Shown here: positions 1 through 10,238 of the stretch, in pieces
Position numbering within the stretch: the first letter of the stretch is position 1
Layout: each line of letters starts with the position of its first letter
Assembly (NCBI GenBank): GCA_000565345.1
Contig: AQOF01000007.1
Span: 1-37,059 of the forward strand
DNA length: 37,059 nt
Source: Salinivibrio costicola subsp. costicola ATCC 33508 = LMG 11651
GTDB taxonomy: Bacteria > Pseudomonadota > Gammaproteobacteria > Enterobacterales > Vibrionaceae
Direction: 5' to 3'
Position numbers and translations under genes: made by a program
Notes under the pieces: generated by a model
Databases searched by the model: none
What the model was told of the DNA's origin: nothing
What the model saw: the letters and a program-made list of their open reading frames with translations, nothing else

Positions 1-209
1 CCAGCTGGAGAAATGCAGCGAGCCCGCTAGCAAGCTATGCAATGCCCAACCAATGGTTCGATGAGCTAGGGTTAGTTAATCTTGAATACGTAAGGACAGG
101 GCATGTGTTTAGCATTTATGCTGAATGGAAGTGTGCATGAGCCGTATACGAGGTCCGTATGTACGGTTCTGTGAGAGGGATGAGGCGGCAACGCCTCACC
201 CTACTCGAT
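1..209 (+). mobile_element. Group II intron, 3' end (ORF tail, domains V and VI)
   Basis: The left edge of the window cuts into a bacterial group II intron. Positions 139-170 fold as domain V: GAGCCGTA pairs with TACGGTTC, an upper TACG/CGTA helix follows, a 2-nt bulge lies on the 3' side, and the catalytic AGC triad is at 140-142. Positions 173-206 fold as domain VI: GAG/CTC, AGGG/CCCT, then TGAGGCG/CGCCTCA closed by GCAA. A203 is bulged as the expected branch-point adenosine. The intron should end about 6-7 nt after A203, near 209. The reverse-transcriptase tail at 3-140 precedes it directly. The 5' part is outside the window, so class and target site cannot be fixed. Confidence 0.85.
3..140 (+). 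CDS. Group II intron reverse transcriptase/maturase, C-terminal 45 residues (partial)
   Basis: An open frame enters from the left edge and stops at TGA 138-140, one nucleotide into domain V. Its sequence (SWRNAASPLASYAMPNQWFDELGL, given here as two pieces: SWRNAASPLASYAM and PNQWFDELGL) resembles the C-terminal end of group II intron-encoded proteins. The overlap of the stop codon with domain V is the usual arrangement for intron ORFs located in domain IV. The reverse-transcriptase and maturase catalytic domains are outside the window. The assignment rests mainly on the intron RNA context. Confidence 0.7.
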   Translation, partial: SWRNAASPLASYAMPNQWFDELGLVNLEYVRTGHVFSIYAEWKCA

Positions 210-235
210 ATATCGGTGATATATCGGCTAAGAAT

Positions 236-259
236 AAAAAAGCGGGCCTCGGCCCGCTT
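236..259 (-). terminator. Rho-independent terminator of the chemoreceptor gene
   Basis: A 9-bp perfect stem (240-248 with 251-259, GC-rich, 2-nt loop) is followed on the minus strand by a T tract (complement of the A run at 235-240). It lies 35 nt past the stop of the minus-strand chemoreceptor gene and about 27 nt from the intron end. Confidence 0.85.
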
Positions 260-294
260 AGTCAGTATGATGATCAAGCGTTAACGCTTAAAGC

Positions 295-2208
295 TTAAAG
301 CTTAAAACTGCCCACCAAGGTATCGAGACGTTTAGACAGATCACGCAGTGACTCGCTGGCTTCAGCCATGGTATTGGCGGTATCCGCGGTCTGTTGCGAG
401 CTGTGATTAATCTCTTCAATATTCTGATTGATGTCATTGACCACCGTTGATTGCTCTTCTGTCGCGGTCGCTACTTGTGTATTCATGTCTGAGATTTGGA
501 TAATCTGCTCATTAATCGCGTTCAGTGACAGCGACGCCTCATCCGATGCGTTGACCCCTTCGGCTGTCATGGTGCGGCTTTGCTCCATTGCGTTGACAGC
601 ATTATGGGCCTCTTGCTGCAGGCGGTTGATCATGGTCTGGATTTCATCGGTTGAATCGGAGGTACGGCTAGCCAGGTTACGCACCTCGTCGGCAACGACC
701 GCAAAGCCTCGTCCTTGTTCGCCCGCACGTGCCGCTTCAATGGCGGCGTTCAAGGCGAGCAGGTTGGTTTGCTCTGAAATACCACGAATTACATCCAAAA
801 TGCCGCCAATTGCGTCGGTGTTTTCAGCCAGCGCACTGATCACTTTCGACATATTCTCCATATCGTCGGCAAGGCTGGCGATGGTGTCTCGCGCTTGGGT
901 GACCACACCTTGGCCATTGGCTGCATCATCGGACGCTTGGTTAGCGGCACTGGCGGCATTAGCGGCATTGCCGGCAATTTCATTCACCGTCGCGCCCATT
1001 TCATTAATCGCCGTCACCACTTGTACGGTGCGATCACGCTGATACTCACTCTGAGATTGCGTGGCGCTAGCTTGTGACGAGACTTGCTCTGCGGCATGAC
1101 GAAGCTCACCACCGGTACTGGCAACGTCTGAGACTAAGCGATGAATCTTGTCGACAAAGCTATTAAACCCAGACGCTAACTGACCAATTTCGTCTTGGCT
1201 ATCGATGTCGACTCGTTGGCGTAAATCGCCTTCACCCTCGCCGATCTCACGGAACACATTCGCCACGTATTGAATCGGTTTGGTAATGGTCGTCGCAAGC
1301 CAAACGGCCACCACAATAAACACTAACCCAACGACCACAGACACCATTAGGATCTGATTGCGGGTTTGATTGAGTGGTGCAAAGACTTCTTCTGCTGGAA
1401 CATCTGCGATGACATACCAGTCCATGGAGGGAACATAACTTGAGGCGAGCAGGACTTCCTTGCCATTAATGTGTGTATCGAGGAGGTTAAAGTCACCTTT
1501 TTGGAGCAAGCTCCGTGCCTGTGCTCCATACACATCACTCAATGTTTTTTCGCCCATGAGATCGGTGTCGCGGTGCAATTGGACCATGCCATCGGCATTG
1601 ACTAAGAAAACAAAGCCCGACTGCTCAATTTTGAATTGATTCAAAAAGCGCGTCATGTCTTCGAGTGAACGCGAAAACCCAGCCAAGCCTTTGCCGTTAA
1701 GCTGTTGAAAGTTGACGAACAGCTTGAGCTCGCCATTATCCTCTTGGAATACCTGTGCCATGGTGGCATTGCCACTGTCGAGAAAGTTATAAAACCAACT
1801 GTCTTTTTCACGCGTTAACACCCGTAAAAATCCGTTTTGATTCCAATATTGGCCGGTCTCTCGGTTAGCGATAGAGGCATCATTGAGATCGTATTGGTCA
1901 CGTAACACGTTAAGCTGCTTGACCACGCGGGCTTCTTCGCTCGGGGTGATCCCTTGGTTGAGAATATCGAGTGTCACCGGATTTGACGCGAGCTGACGCG
2001 CAGCAGATTGCAGCTGGTTAACTTCACTATCAATGGTATCTCTAAACTGAGTGAGGGTGGTCGGAAGCTCATTCTCTAACAGGCGCTTTTCCATAATATC
2101 GCGCGCTTGGCTTAAGCTCATATAGCTGACGATCGCTGTCGATGCGATCACGGCTGAGACAAATGCCAACACGAGCTTTTGTTTAATCGTGAGTTGTTTT
2201 AGCTTCAT
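295..2208 (-). CDS. Methyl-accepting chemotaxis protein with periplasmic Cache-type sensor
   Basis: This is a 637-residue transmembrane chemoreceptor. TM1 is about residues 10-30. A periplasmic domain of about 250 residues follows (31-282) and ends in a [12 protein letters not shown] strand typical of Cache folds. TM2 is about 285-307, then a HAMP domain (to about 360) and a long cytoplasmic signalling coiled coil. The kinase-contact hairpin is intact, with [19 protein letters not shown] and [15 protein letters not shown]. It should cluster at the pole and control CheA through CheW. No CheR-tethering pentapeptide is seen; the protein ends in SFKL. The ligand cannot be inferred. The gene is monocistronic with its own terminator (236-259). 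The group II intron sits just beyond that terminator. Confidence 0.93.
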   Translation of the reverse strand: MKLKQLTIKQKLVLAFVSAVIASTAIVSYMSLSQARDIMEKRLLENELPTTLTQFRDTIDSEVNQLQSAARQLASNPVTLDILNQGITPSEEARVVKQLNVLRDQYDLNDASIANRETGQYWNQNGFLRVLTREKDSWFYNFLDSGNATMAQVFQEDNGELKLFVNFQQLNGKGLAGFSRSLEDMTRFLNQFKIEQSGFVFLVNADGMVQLHRDTDLMGEKTLSDVYGAQARSLLQKGDFNLLDTHINGKEVLLASSYVPSMDWYVIADVPAEEVFAPLNQTRNQILMVSVVVGLVFIVVAVWLATTITKPIQYVANVFREIGEGEGDLRQRVDIDSQDEIGQLASGFNSFVDKIHRLVSDVASTGGELRHAAEQVSSQASATQSQSEYQRDRTVQVVTAINEMGATVNEIAGNAANAASAANQASDDAANGQGVVTQARDTIASLADDMENMSKVISALAENTDAIGGILDVIRGISEQTNLLALNAAIEAARAGEQGRGFAVVADEVRNLASRTSDSTDEIQTMINRLQQEAHNAVNAMEQSRTMTAEGVNASDEASLSLNAINEQIIQISDMNTQVATATEEQSTVVNDINQNIEEINHSSQQTADTANTMAEASESLRDLSKRLDTLVGSFKL

Positions 2209-2783
2209 GCCTTTCTCTCTATGTGGTCTATCACGCGCTATTTTGTAATCATCGATAAGTTGACAAGTTAGCGTGACAAAAAAGTGACGATGTGTATGGC
2301 ACCAACGTCTAAGTTAGCAGAATTACATTTACCGTTTCTAATGTATCGGCGATGAAATGATAAAATTGAAGCCCTTGCCCATAATTATTGATGAAAATGA
2401 CACTTAGCTCGCGCTTTCAACACAAACCGATAAAAAGGGATGGAGGGCGCATCGCCTGATCGATATCGCGTTATCTTTTGTGGCTAACTGTATCGTGATA
2501 AAAAACAGTATAGAATCAAACAGAACGCGACAATCACGGTTAATTGGATCGTGAGAATGAGGGAATAGAGGGCTGCGTCACTAAGACCTTGGTCGTATGT
2601 TTCATAAAACGGGTAGATTTTAATTTTAAGTTAAAAATGCTATCCTCACGCAGCGGTTACGTGCTCGAACCCTCGTCTTGCTGGAAAATTTTAATAAACT
2701 TCGCCGGATAAGCGTGATACGAGTACTAACACTTTCCAAGGATGTTGGGCCACAGGGCCTGACCGAGATAAGAGGAAATAGTC
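2209..2783. promoter_or_regulatory. 575-bp intergenic region between chemoreceptor gene and acnB; possible acnB promoter
   Basis: No ORF or RNA gene is supported here. The best promoter-like element for acnB is an extended -10 (TGCTATCCT, 2638-2646) preceded by an AT-rich stretch at 2616-2637 with no convincing -35. That would leave a leader of about 130 nt. AGAGGA at 2771-2776 is the acnB Shine-Dalgarno. The chemoreceptor promoter must also lie here, but I could not pick it out. The length of the leader leaves room for post-transcriptional control, which I cannot demonstrate. Confidence 0.35.
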
Positions 2784-5380
2784 GTGCTTGAAGCCTACCG
2801 TAAACACGTCGAAGAACGTGCCGCTCAGGGTATTGTGCCTAAACCGCTGAACGCTGAGCAAACCGCCAGTCTGATAGAACTGTTGAAAAACCCGCCCGCT
2901 GGCGAAGAAGAAACCCTTGTTTATTTGCTGGAAAACCGAATTCCACCCGGCGTGGATGAAGCCGCCTATGTAAAAGCAGGCTTTTTAGCTGCGTTGGCAA
3001 ATGGTGAGGCGCAATCGCCGTTAATCAGCCTGAGCGCGCCACAGAGCTACTCGGTACCATGCAAGGCGGTTATAACATCCAGCCTCTGATCGCGTTGTTA
3101 GAGGATGAAAAACTGGCGCCAATTGCAGCCAAAGCCCTGTCACATACCCTGCTCATGTTTGATGCTTTCTATGACGTGGAAGACAAAATGAAAGCAGGGA
3201 ATGCTTACGCTAAACAAGTGATGGAATCGTGGGCCAACGCAGATTGGTACCTGGAAAAACCGCAGATTCCTGAAAAAGTGACACTGACAGTGTTCAAAGT
3301 ATCGGGTGAAACCAACACCGATGACTTGTCTCCCGCCCCTGATGCATGGTCACGTCCAGATATTCCCTTACATGCCCTTGCGATGCTTAAAAACGAGCGC
3401 GAAGGTATTCAACCGGATAAACCCGGTGACATTGGCCCCATTGAGCAAATGAAGGCGCTGGAAGAAAAAGGCCACCCACTGGTTTATGTCGGTGATGTGG
3501 TTGGCACTGGCTCGTCACGTAAATCAGCGACCAACTCGGTGTTGTGGTTTATGGGCCAAGACATTCCGAATGTGCCGAATAAGCGCTTCGGCGGTTTCTG
3601 TTTAGGCGGAAAAATTGCCCCTATTTTCTTTAATACCATGGAAGACGCGGGCGCATTGCCGATTGAGCTCGATGTGACTTCGCTCAATATGGGCGATGTG
3701 ATTGACCTGTACCCCGCTGACGGTAAAGTGTGCAAGCATGGCACCGATGACGTGCTGTCGACCTTCCAGCTCAAAACCGACATCTTGTATGATGAAGTAC
3801 GTGCCGGTGGCCGCATCCCATTGATTATCGGTCGCGGCTTGACCGATCGAGCCCGTGAATGTCTCGGCCTTGAGCCATCTGACGTCTTCCGCCGTCCCCG
3901 TCCAGTGGCTGAATCCACCAAAGGCTTTACGCTGGCACAAAAAATGGTCGGTAAAGCCTGTGGCGTCGAAGGTGTGCGTCCGAATACCTATTGTGAGCCT
4001 AAGATGACCACGGTAGGGTCACAAGACACCACCGGACCCATGACCCGTGATGAGCTTAAAGACTTGGCGTGTCTTGGTTTTACCGCCGATTTGACCATGC
4101 AGTCTTTCTGTCATACGTCAGCATATCCAAAGCCGGTTGACGTGGAAACACACCATACCTTGCCCGATTTCATCATGAATCGTGGTGGCGTGGCACTGCG
4201 TCCAGGCGATGGGGTAATTCACTCTTGGCTCAATCGTATGCTGCTGCCTGATACCGTGGGTACCGGTGGCGACTCACATACGCGTTTCCCGCTGGGGATT
4301 TCTTTCCCTGCCGGCTCGGGTCTGGTGGCCTTTGCTGCAGCAACCGGGGTGATGCCGCTGGATATGCCTGAGTCGGTCTTGGTGCGCTTTAAAGGCGAAA
4401 TGCAGCCCGGTGTTACCTTGCGTGACTTAGTCCATGCCATTCCGTATTTCGGCATCAAACAAGGTCTGTTAACGGTTGAGAAATCAGGAAAAATCAACGA
4501 ATTTTCCGGTCGTGTTCTCGAAATCGAAGGGGTTGAGCACCTCACGGTTGAACAGGCGTTTGAGCTATCAGATGCATCCGCAGAGCGCTCTGCGGCTGGT
4601 TGTACCGTGAAGCTGTCACAAGACTCAGTGGCCGAATACCTTGAGTCGAACATTGTGATGCTCAAGTGGATGATTGCCGAAGGTTATGGCGACCGCCGTA
4701 CCATTGAGCGCCGTATTCAAGCGATGCAGCAATGGCTAGACAGCCCAAGTTTGATGGAAGCGGACAAAGATGCCGAGTATGCCCACGTACTTGAAATCGA
4801 TCTGGCCGAGATCAAAGAGCCTATCTTGTGTGCACCGAACGATCCGGATGATGCGCGTACCTTGTCGGACGTGGCAGGCGACAGTGTCGATGAAGTCTTT
4901 ATCGGAAGCTGTATGACCAACATTGGTCACTTCCGAGCAGCCGGTAAATTGCTGGATAAATTCGGTGGCAGCTTATCGACTCGGATGTGGGTGGCACCAC
5001 CGACGAAGATGGATAGAGATCAACTGACCGCTGAAGGTTATTACGGTATCTACGGTCGTGCTGGGGTGCGGATCGAAACGCCGGGATGTTCCTTGTGCAT
5101 GGGGAACCAAGCGCGTGTGGCGGAAAAATCGACTGTGTTGTCGACCTCGACACGTAATTTCCCAAACCGTCTCGGTACGGGCGCGAATGTGTATCTGGCG
5201 TCGGCTGAGCTGTCGGCAGTCGGTGCGATTCTCGGCCGGATCCCGACTCAAAAGGAATATCTAGAGTACGCTGAGCAAATCAATGCGACGGCAAGTGATA
5301 CTTATCGTTATCTTAACTTCCATCAAATGGATGCCTACACCAACATCGCCAATGATGTGATTGTGAAAACCGCGGTGTAG
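2784..5380 (+). CDS. acnB: Aconitate hydratase B (single-base frameshift near codon 82)
   Basis: AcnB interconverts citrate and isocitrate (and acts on 2-methyl-cis-aconitate) in the TCA cycle, using a [4Fe-4S] cluster. The start is GTG 2784, with AGAGGA 8 nt upstream; the protein begins [16 protein letters not shown], as in E. coli AcnB. The iron-sulfur cysteines are present in [12 protein letters not shown] and [13 protein letters not shown]. The frame breaks at 3029-3030. Restoring one C (AGCCT to AGCCCT) joins the N-terminal HEAT-like domain to the rest as [15 protein letters not shown] and gives 865 residues, exactly the E. coli length. Nothing resembles a programmed slippery site, so I read it as a sequence error. 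A terminator follows at 5421. Apo-AcnB is a known RNA-binding iron sensor in other bacteria. Confidence 0.95.
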
Positions 5381-5420
5381 GACGTACTGATTGCCGATAG
5401 CGTTCGGCATGGCGCCAAGA

Positions 5421-5456
5421 AAAGCGCCTTCCATCTTTATGGGAGGCGCTTTTTTT
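5421..5456 (+). terminator. Rho-independent terminator of acnB
   Basis: The stem AAAGCGCCT/AGGCGCTTT (5421-5429 with 5444-5452) has inner pairing CC/GG and a run of seven T. It lies 40 nt after the acnB stop. Confidence 0.9.
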
Positions 5457-5507
5457 CGTGTGCGTGACCGAGTGAGGGAGCGTCAACTGGCTTCGTGTTA
5501 CGGTTGA

Positions 5508-6643
5508 TTAATTAATCGGGTTATCCATTAATCGCGCAATATTCTCAGCCGTGCGCGTGACGTTGCTTGCCGTGTTGACCAGCGCCTCAGACAATGAACA
5601 GGGCCCAGGTTGAATGGGGAAAATCGCTTTGACGCCGTGTTGATAAAGCGTATCACAGTTGTCACCGACACTACCGGCGATCACCACCACGGGAATGTGA
5701 TGTGATTGGCCAATCCGGGCGAGCGCCATGGGGACTTTTCCGTGCTGAGTTTGACCATCGACCCGTCCCTCACCGGTAATAATCCAATCTGCTTGTGCCA
5801 GGGTCGAATACGCGTGCGTTCGTGTTAGTAGCAACTCCACCCCGGGTACGAGCTGGGCATTGAGTAAACCGCCTAAAGCAGCACCGATTCCGCCTGCTGC
5901 GCCTGCGCCTGGAAAGTGCGCAATGGCATGGCCAAGTTGATAGTGACAAATACGGGCAAAACGGTGAAGGTGTTGCTCTAACTGCGAATGTGGCTGACCG
6001 TGGCGCCTTTTTGCGGACCAAATACGATAGCAGCGCCATCGGGTCCACATAGCGGGTTATCGACATCACAGGCCGCGGTGAGTGTGACAGCGCGCAAGCG
6101 TGAATCGAGCGTGCTGAGATCCAGTGTCATCAATGCACCTAATCCGTGTCCAGTCGGAATAATTGGTTTGCCTGCACCGTCAAGCAGGCGCGCGCCTAAG
6201 GCGGTCAGGATCCCGGCACCCGCGTCATTGGTGGCACTGCCACCTAAACCAATAATGATTTCATCGATGTCATGATCAAGAGCTGCACGGATCAGCTCAC
6301 CGGTGCCTAAGCTGGTGGTATGGAGCGGATTTTTTGCGGTGCTTGGCATTAATGGCAAACCTGAGGCACTGGCGACATCCAACACGGCCAGTCGTTGCTC
6401 ACGATTAATCACAAAACTGGCCGTCACCGGGCGAAAATCTGGCCCCGTGACGTCACAGTGAAAACGTTCTCCACCAAGTCGTTCGAGCATACTTTGTGCA
6501 AATCCCTCACCACCATCTGCCATGGGCAACAGTGAAAACGTGGCATTAGGCAGTGCGGCTGCCATGCCTGTTTGAATAGCGTTAGCGACTTGTGGGGCGC
6601 TGAGGCTTTCTTTGAATGAGTCCGGTGCGATCACAATATGCAT
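5508..6643 (-). CDS. Glycerate kinase, GarK/GlxK family (frameshifted)
   Basis: The enzyme phosphorylates D-glycerate with ATP, probably giving 2-phosphoglycerate as in the GarK/GlxK family, and feeds glyoxylate, glucarate or serine carbon into glycolysis. The start is ATG 6643 (MHIVIAPDSFKESLSAP), with AAGGA about 6 nt upstream. Family signatures are visible: the N-terminal APDSFKESLSA, MADGGEGF, the GLGGSATNDAGAG loop, and the late GAGAAGGIGAALG. The frame breaks at 5987-5988. One extra A on the plus strand (T on the coding strand) restores the path GATVSHISQLEQHLHRF and gives about 378 residues, close to E. coli GarK (381). It stands alone between the acnB terminator and yacL, with no transporter or regulator beside it, so the physiological route is uncertain. 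Confidence 0.9.
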
Positions 6644-6785
6644 GGCTTGTCCTTGGCGATATGACGGTCGTCCATTAAGTCGAACTGAAGTAAACAGTAT
6701 GAGCGAAGTGCTACCTTGATAACAGCTTGTGCTTGGCAATTCGTGGCAAAAGCCGGACAATGCCGCGCGAAGATTGGAGGTGGAT

Positions 6786-7169
6786 GTGGATTACGAATTT
6801 TCTCGCAATAGTTTTGATGACAGTTATCGCATTGTGTTCTCGATGGGCCATGAAGCGATTGGTCGCTGGTTGTTCGATGAAGTAGGCACTGAGCTTAGCC
6901 ACGTTGAGCAATATGTCGAAGCCCTCGCTCAGCTGGAAAATGAACAGCAATGGCGCGGGCATACTTTTACCTTAACAGCCAATAAAGATGAAGTGGTGGT
7001 GATGGCGAATGCCATGCTACAAACACCATCGGATGAGGCGCAAGCAACCCTCAGTGCGCAGGCATTGACGTTTTATGATCAAGAAAGCTGTGCCGCGTGT
7101 GGCTATGATGACTTTATGGACATGTTATCGGCCTATCGCGACTTTATTATCCGTTATGGTCGACGATAA
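6786..7169 (+). CDS. yacL: UPF0231 family protein YacL
   Basis: This is a 127-residue acidic cytoplasmic protein of unknown function, conserved in gammaproteobacteria and commonly next to acnB, as here. The start is GTG 6786 (VDYEFSRNSFDD), because a strong GGAGG at 6776-6780 sits 5 nt upstream and E. coli YacL begins MDYEF. A longer in-frame ATG at 6729 lacks both. Conserved features are the N-terminal DYEF, FSMGHEAIGRW and the C-terminal YRDFI. A terminator follows at 7178. Confidence 0.88.
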   Translation: MDYEFSRNSFDDSYRIVFSMGHEAIGRWLFDEVGTELSHVEQYVEALAQLENEQQWRGHTFTLTANKDEVVVMANAMLQTPSDEAQATLSAQALTFYDQESCAACGYDDFMDMLSAYRDFIIRYGRR

Positions 7170-7177
7170 CTCGAGAT

Positions 7178-7210
7178 AAACGCGGAGCGGGGAATCGGCC
7201 CGCGTTTTTT
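7178..7210 (+). terminator. Rho-independent terminator of yacL
   Basis: The arms AAACGCGG (7178-7185) and CCGCGTTT (7200-7207) are followed by a T run to 7210, just after the yacL stop. Confidence 0.75.
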
Positions 7211-7351
7211 CGATGATCGCTGATGGTGCAGTTGAGCAATAACACATTGCCGATGCGCTGTCTTGGTGAATACCTCGTACTTTTATAGTGCAAACTCCTC
7301 GAATTACCCCTCCTTGTTTTCTAACTACATGATTTTAAAGCCATCAAATAT

Positions 7352-7747
<396 letters not shown>

Positions 7748-7764
7748 TACAGGGAGTATAGACA

Positions 7765-8994
7765 ATGGAACTGGTTAATACGGTGACAGAATTGCGCTAC
7801 GCGCTCGACACCTTTTTCTTTCTTTTATCCGGCGCGTTGGTGATGTGGATGGCCGCGGGCTTTGCGATGTTAGAAGCCGGCTTGGTGCGATCTAAAAATA
7901 CCACGGAGATCCTGACCAAAAATATCTGCTTATATGCCATTGCGTGCACCATGTATTTACTGGTCGGTTACAACATCATGTATGTCGACAATGCAGGTGG
8001 GGGTTTTATACCTTCATTTGGCACCTTGATTGGCACACAGGGCGCAGAGGCTGATCATTCATTGGAATCAGACTTCTTCTTCCAAGTCGTGTTTGTTGCT
8101 ACCGCTATGTCAGTGGTGTCTGGTGCCGTCGCGGAACGAATGAAGCTGTGGGCGTTCCTGGTTTTCTCTGTCATCTTGACGGCGGTGATCTATCCAGTTG
8201 AAGGATATTGGACCTGGGGCGGCGGCTTCCTATCTGAGGCCGGTTTCAGTGACTTTGCCGGCTCAGGAATTGTTCACATGGCCGGTGCTTCCGCGGCATT
8301 AGCCGGTGTGCTCTTGTTAGGCGCACGTAAAGGCAAGTACAGCAAAAACGGTAAAATCAACCCGATTCCTGGCTCTAACTTGCCGTTAGCGACCTTGGGG
8401 ACGTTTATCCTTTGGTTCGGCTGGTTTGGCTTCAATGGTGGCTCGCAGTTGATGGTCTCAGATTTTGAGAATGCGACAGCGGTGGGACAAATCTTCCTCA
8501 ACACGAACGCGGCGGCGGCGGCCGGTGCTATTGCAGCCTTACTGGTATGCAAAACCCTATGGGGAAAAGCGGATTTGACCATGGTCTTAAATGGCGCGTT
8601 GGCTGGCTTGGTGGCAATTACCGCCGATCCGCTGTCACCCTCATCAGTGGCGGCACTGATCATTGGTGTGGTATCTGGGGCCATCGTCGTGTTCAGTATT
8701 ATCGGTCTCGACAAGATAAAAATTGACGATCCTGTCGGTGCGATTTCCGTCCACGGTGTGTGTGGTTTCTTTGGCCTCATGGTTGTGCCTTTAAGTAACA
8801 CAGCAGCGACCTTTGGTGCCCAGCTTCTGGGAGCGGCCGTTATTTTTGCCTGGGTATTCGGTGCAAGCTGCGTGGTTTGGTGGATATTGAAGAAAACCAT
8901 GGGTATTCGCGTGACCGAAGAAGAAGAGATGTCGGGTATGGACTTACACGATTGCGGTATTGATGCGTATCCCGAATTTGTCAGCGTAAAATAG
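7765..8994 (+). CDS. amtB: Ammonium transporter AmtB
   Basis: AmtB is a 409-residue inner-membrane ammonium channel/transporter of the Amt/MEP/Rh family with about 11 TM segments. The twin pore histidines are visible as His171 (SGIVHMAGAS) and His330 (ISVHGVCGFFG). There is no obvious cleavable signal peptide before TM1; some AmtB proteins have one. GGGAG at 7752-7756 serves as ribosome-binding site. It is co-transcribed with glnK and closed by the terminator at 9023. The protein pairs with GlnK at the membrane, where the GlnK T-loop blocks the pore. Confidence 0.95.
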   Translation: MELVNTVTELRYALDTFFFLLSGALVMWMAAGFAMLEAGLVRSKNTTEILTKNICLYAIACTMYLLVGYNIMYVDNAGGGFIPSFGTLIGTQGAEADHSLESDFFFQVVFVATAMSVVSGAVAERMKLWAFLVFSVILTAVIYPVEGYWTWGGGFLSEAGFSDFAGSGIVHMAGASAALAGVLLLGARKGKYSKNGKINPIPGSNLPLATLGTFILWFGWFGFNGGSQLMVSDFENATAVGQIFLNTNAAAAAGAIAALLVCKTLWGKADLTMVLNGALAGLVAITADPLSPSSVAALIIGVVSGAIVVFSIIGLDKIKIDDPVGAISVHGVCGFFGLMVVPLSNTAATFGAQLLGAAVIFAWVFGASCVVWWILKKTMGIRVTEEEEMSGMDLHDCGIDAYPEFVSVK

Positions 8995-9022
8995 CCACGC
9001 GTATAAGACATCGTTAAACTCT

Positions 9023-9066
9023 GAAACGAAACCTTACATTTTTACAGTAGGGTTTCGTTTTTTTTG
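9023..9066 (+). terminator. Rho-independent terminator of glnK-amtB
   Basis: A long stem (GAAACGAAACC pairing with GGTTTCGTTT, plus CTTAC/GTAG near the loop) ends in a run of more than eight T. Confidence 0.85.
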
Positions 9067-9078
9067 ATCCTATCGATA

Positions 9079-9129
9079 TTGAGCATTCAGTCATTCTCTG
9101 TATACTAACGAAAGTGAGATTCGTTGTCA
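9079..9129 (+). promoter_or_regulatory. fbpA promoter with Fur-box-like dyad
   Basis: A sigma-70 promoter TTGAGC (9079-9084)-N16-TATACT (9101-9106) is followed at 9115-9129 by TGAGATTCGTTGTCA. This matches the 7-1-7 Fur consensus (TGATAAT-N-ATTATCA) at 10 of 14 arm positions and overlaps the expected transcription start. Iron-dependent repression by Fur fits an iron-import operon. The match is moderate. Confidence 0.5.
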
Positions 9130-9157
9130 TTTATCATCATATTTAAGGACTGTTACG

Positions 9158-10175
9158 ATGAAAAAACTGCTGATTGCCTCGGCTGTGACGGCTAGCCTGC
9201 TAGGAACAAGTACTGCGTTCGCGGCTGAAGAAGTGAATGTCTACTCGTATCGCCAACCGTTTTTGATTGAACCCATGTTTGATGCGTTTACTGAAGAGAC
9301 TGGCATCAAGGTAAACGTTAAGTTTGCTAAAAAAGGCATGGCAGAAAAGGTTAAGCAGGAAGGCGAATATAGCCCAGCAGATGTCCTTCTTACGGTTGAT
9401 ATTTCACGCCTTAAAGAGCTGTTAAACCAAGATGTGGTGCAAGCGGTTCAAAGCGATGTGATTGATAGTAATGTGCCTGAACAGTTTCGTGATAGTGAAG
9501 ATAAGTGGGTAGCGCTGACAACCCGTGCACGTGCGGTATATTCTTCTCGGGAGCGAGTTGGCGAGTTAGGTGACGATTTTGACTATCTTGACTTGGCAAA
9601 ACCCGAATGGAAAGGCAAGATTTGTACCCGTTCAGGCAAACACCCTTATAATGTCTCTCTTGTGTCCGCTATCATTGAAAATCATGGTGAAGCGAAAGCC
9701 AAAGAATGGCTAGAAGGGGTTAAAGACAACCTCGCGCGTAAACCACAAGGTAACGATCGCGCGCAAAGTAAAAGCGATTAAAGAAGGGCTCTGTGATGTG
9801 TCGCTAGGGAATAGCTATTACCTAGGTAAGATGCTAAACGATGAAGAGCAAACAGCGTGGGCGGAAGCGGTTTATCTAAATTATCCGGGCCAGAATACTC
9901 ATGGGACACATGTCAATGTGAGTGGTATGGCGATGGCGAAGTACGCACCGAACCAAGAAAACGCGCTTAAACTTATGGAATTTTTAACGTCAGACAAAGC
10001 GCAGCATATGTATGCTGAGGTTAACTTCGAAGAGCCGGTGAAAGCGGGTGTCGAGAAGTCTGAGCTAGTGGCATCTTGGGGGGATTATAAGCACGACCCA
10101 ATGCCGTTAGAGGCGATTGCTGATAACTATGCCCAATCAGTGAAGCTGTTGGATGAAGTTCAGTTCGACCTGTAA
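9158..10175 (+). CDS. fbpA: Periplasmic ferric-iron-binding protein FbpA/FutA type (frameshifted)
   Basis: This is the solute-binding protein of a ferric-iron ABC importer. Residues 1-22 are a Sec signal peptide with a clean AFA|AEE cleavage site. The mature protein starts AEEVNVYSYRQPFLIEP. The paired iron-ligand tyrosines occur in GNSYYLGKM (Tyr220-Tyr221 of the corrected precursor), as in FbpA. An extra A at 9765-9767 (GCAAAGTA for GCAAGTA) shifts the frame after NDRAQ. Removing it gives VKAIKEGLCDVSLGNSYY and a 338-residue protein of normal length. AAGGA at 9145-9149 is the ribosome-binding site. fbpB and fbpC follow. Confidence 0.92.
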
Positions 10176-10185
10176 ACCATCGCAT

Positions 10186-10204
10186 AGGGGCGACGACCGC
10201 CCCT
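10186..10204 (+). other. Intercistronic hairpin between fbpA and fbpB
   Basis: A perfect 7-bp GC-rich stem (AGGGGCG/CGCCCCT, 5-nt loop) lies 10 nt after the fbpA stop and has no T tract. In binding-protein ABC operons such hairpins protect the 3' end of the binding-protein message, so that it is made in excess over the permease. That role is inferred here. Confidence 0.5.
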
Positions 10205-10238
10205 GTTGTCTTTCTCTGACGCCTTAATGTAGTAGGCC

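Noticed and set aside
1..300. Transposon or integron attC explanation for the palindromic sequences at the left edge
   Set aside because: The two hairpins match group II intron domains V and VI, including the AGC triad and bulged A, and the remaining stem is a plain terminator.
428..1042. 204-codon open frame opposite the chemoreceptor gene
   Set aside because: It is a shadow of the repetitive signalling coiled coil, with no start context or family resemblance.
3020..3060. Programmed ribosomal frameshift in acnB
   Set aside because: There is no slippery heptamer, no nearby structure, and acnB is not known to use one. Restoring one C in a C run gives the exact family sequence.
8274..9011. 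Long open frame of 245 codons opposite amtB
   Set aside because: It is antisense to a highly conserved gene with strong codon bias, has no ribosome-binding site, and resembles no known protein.
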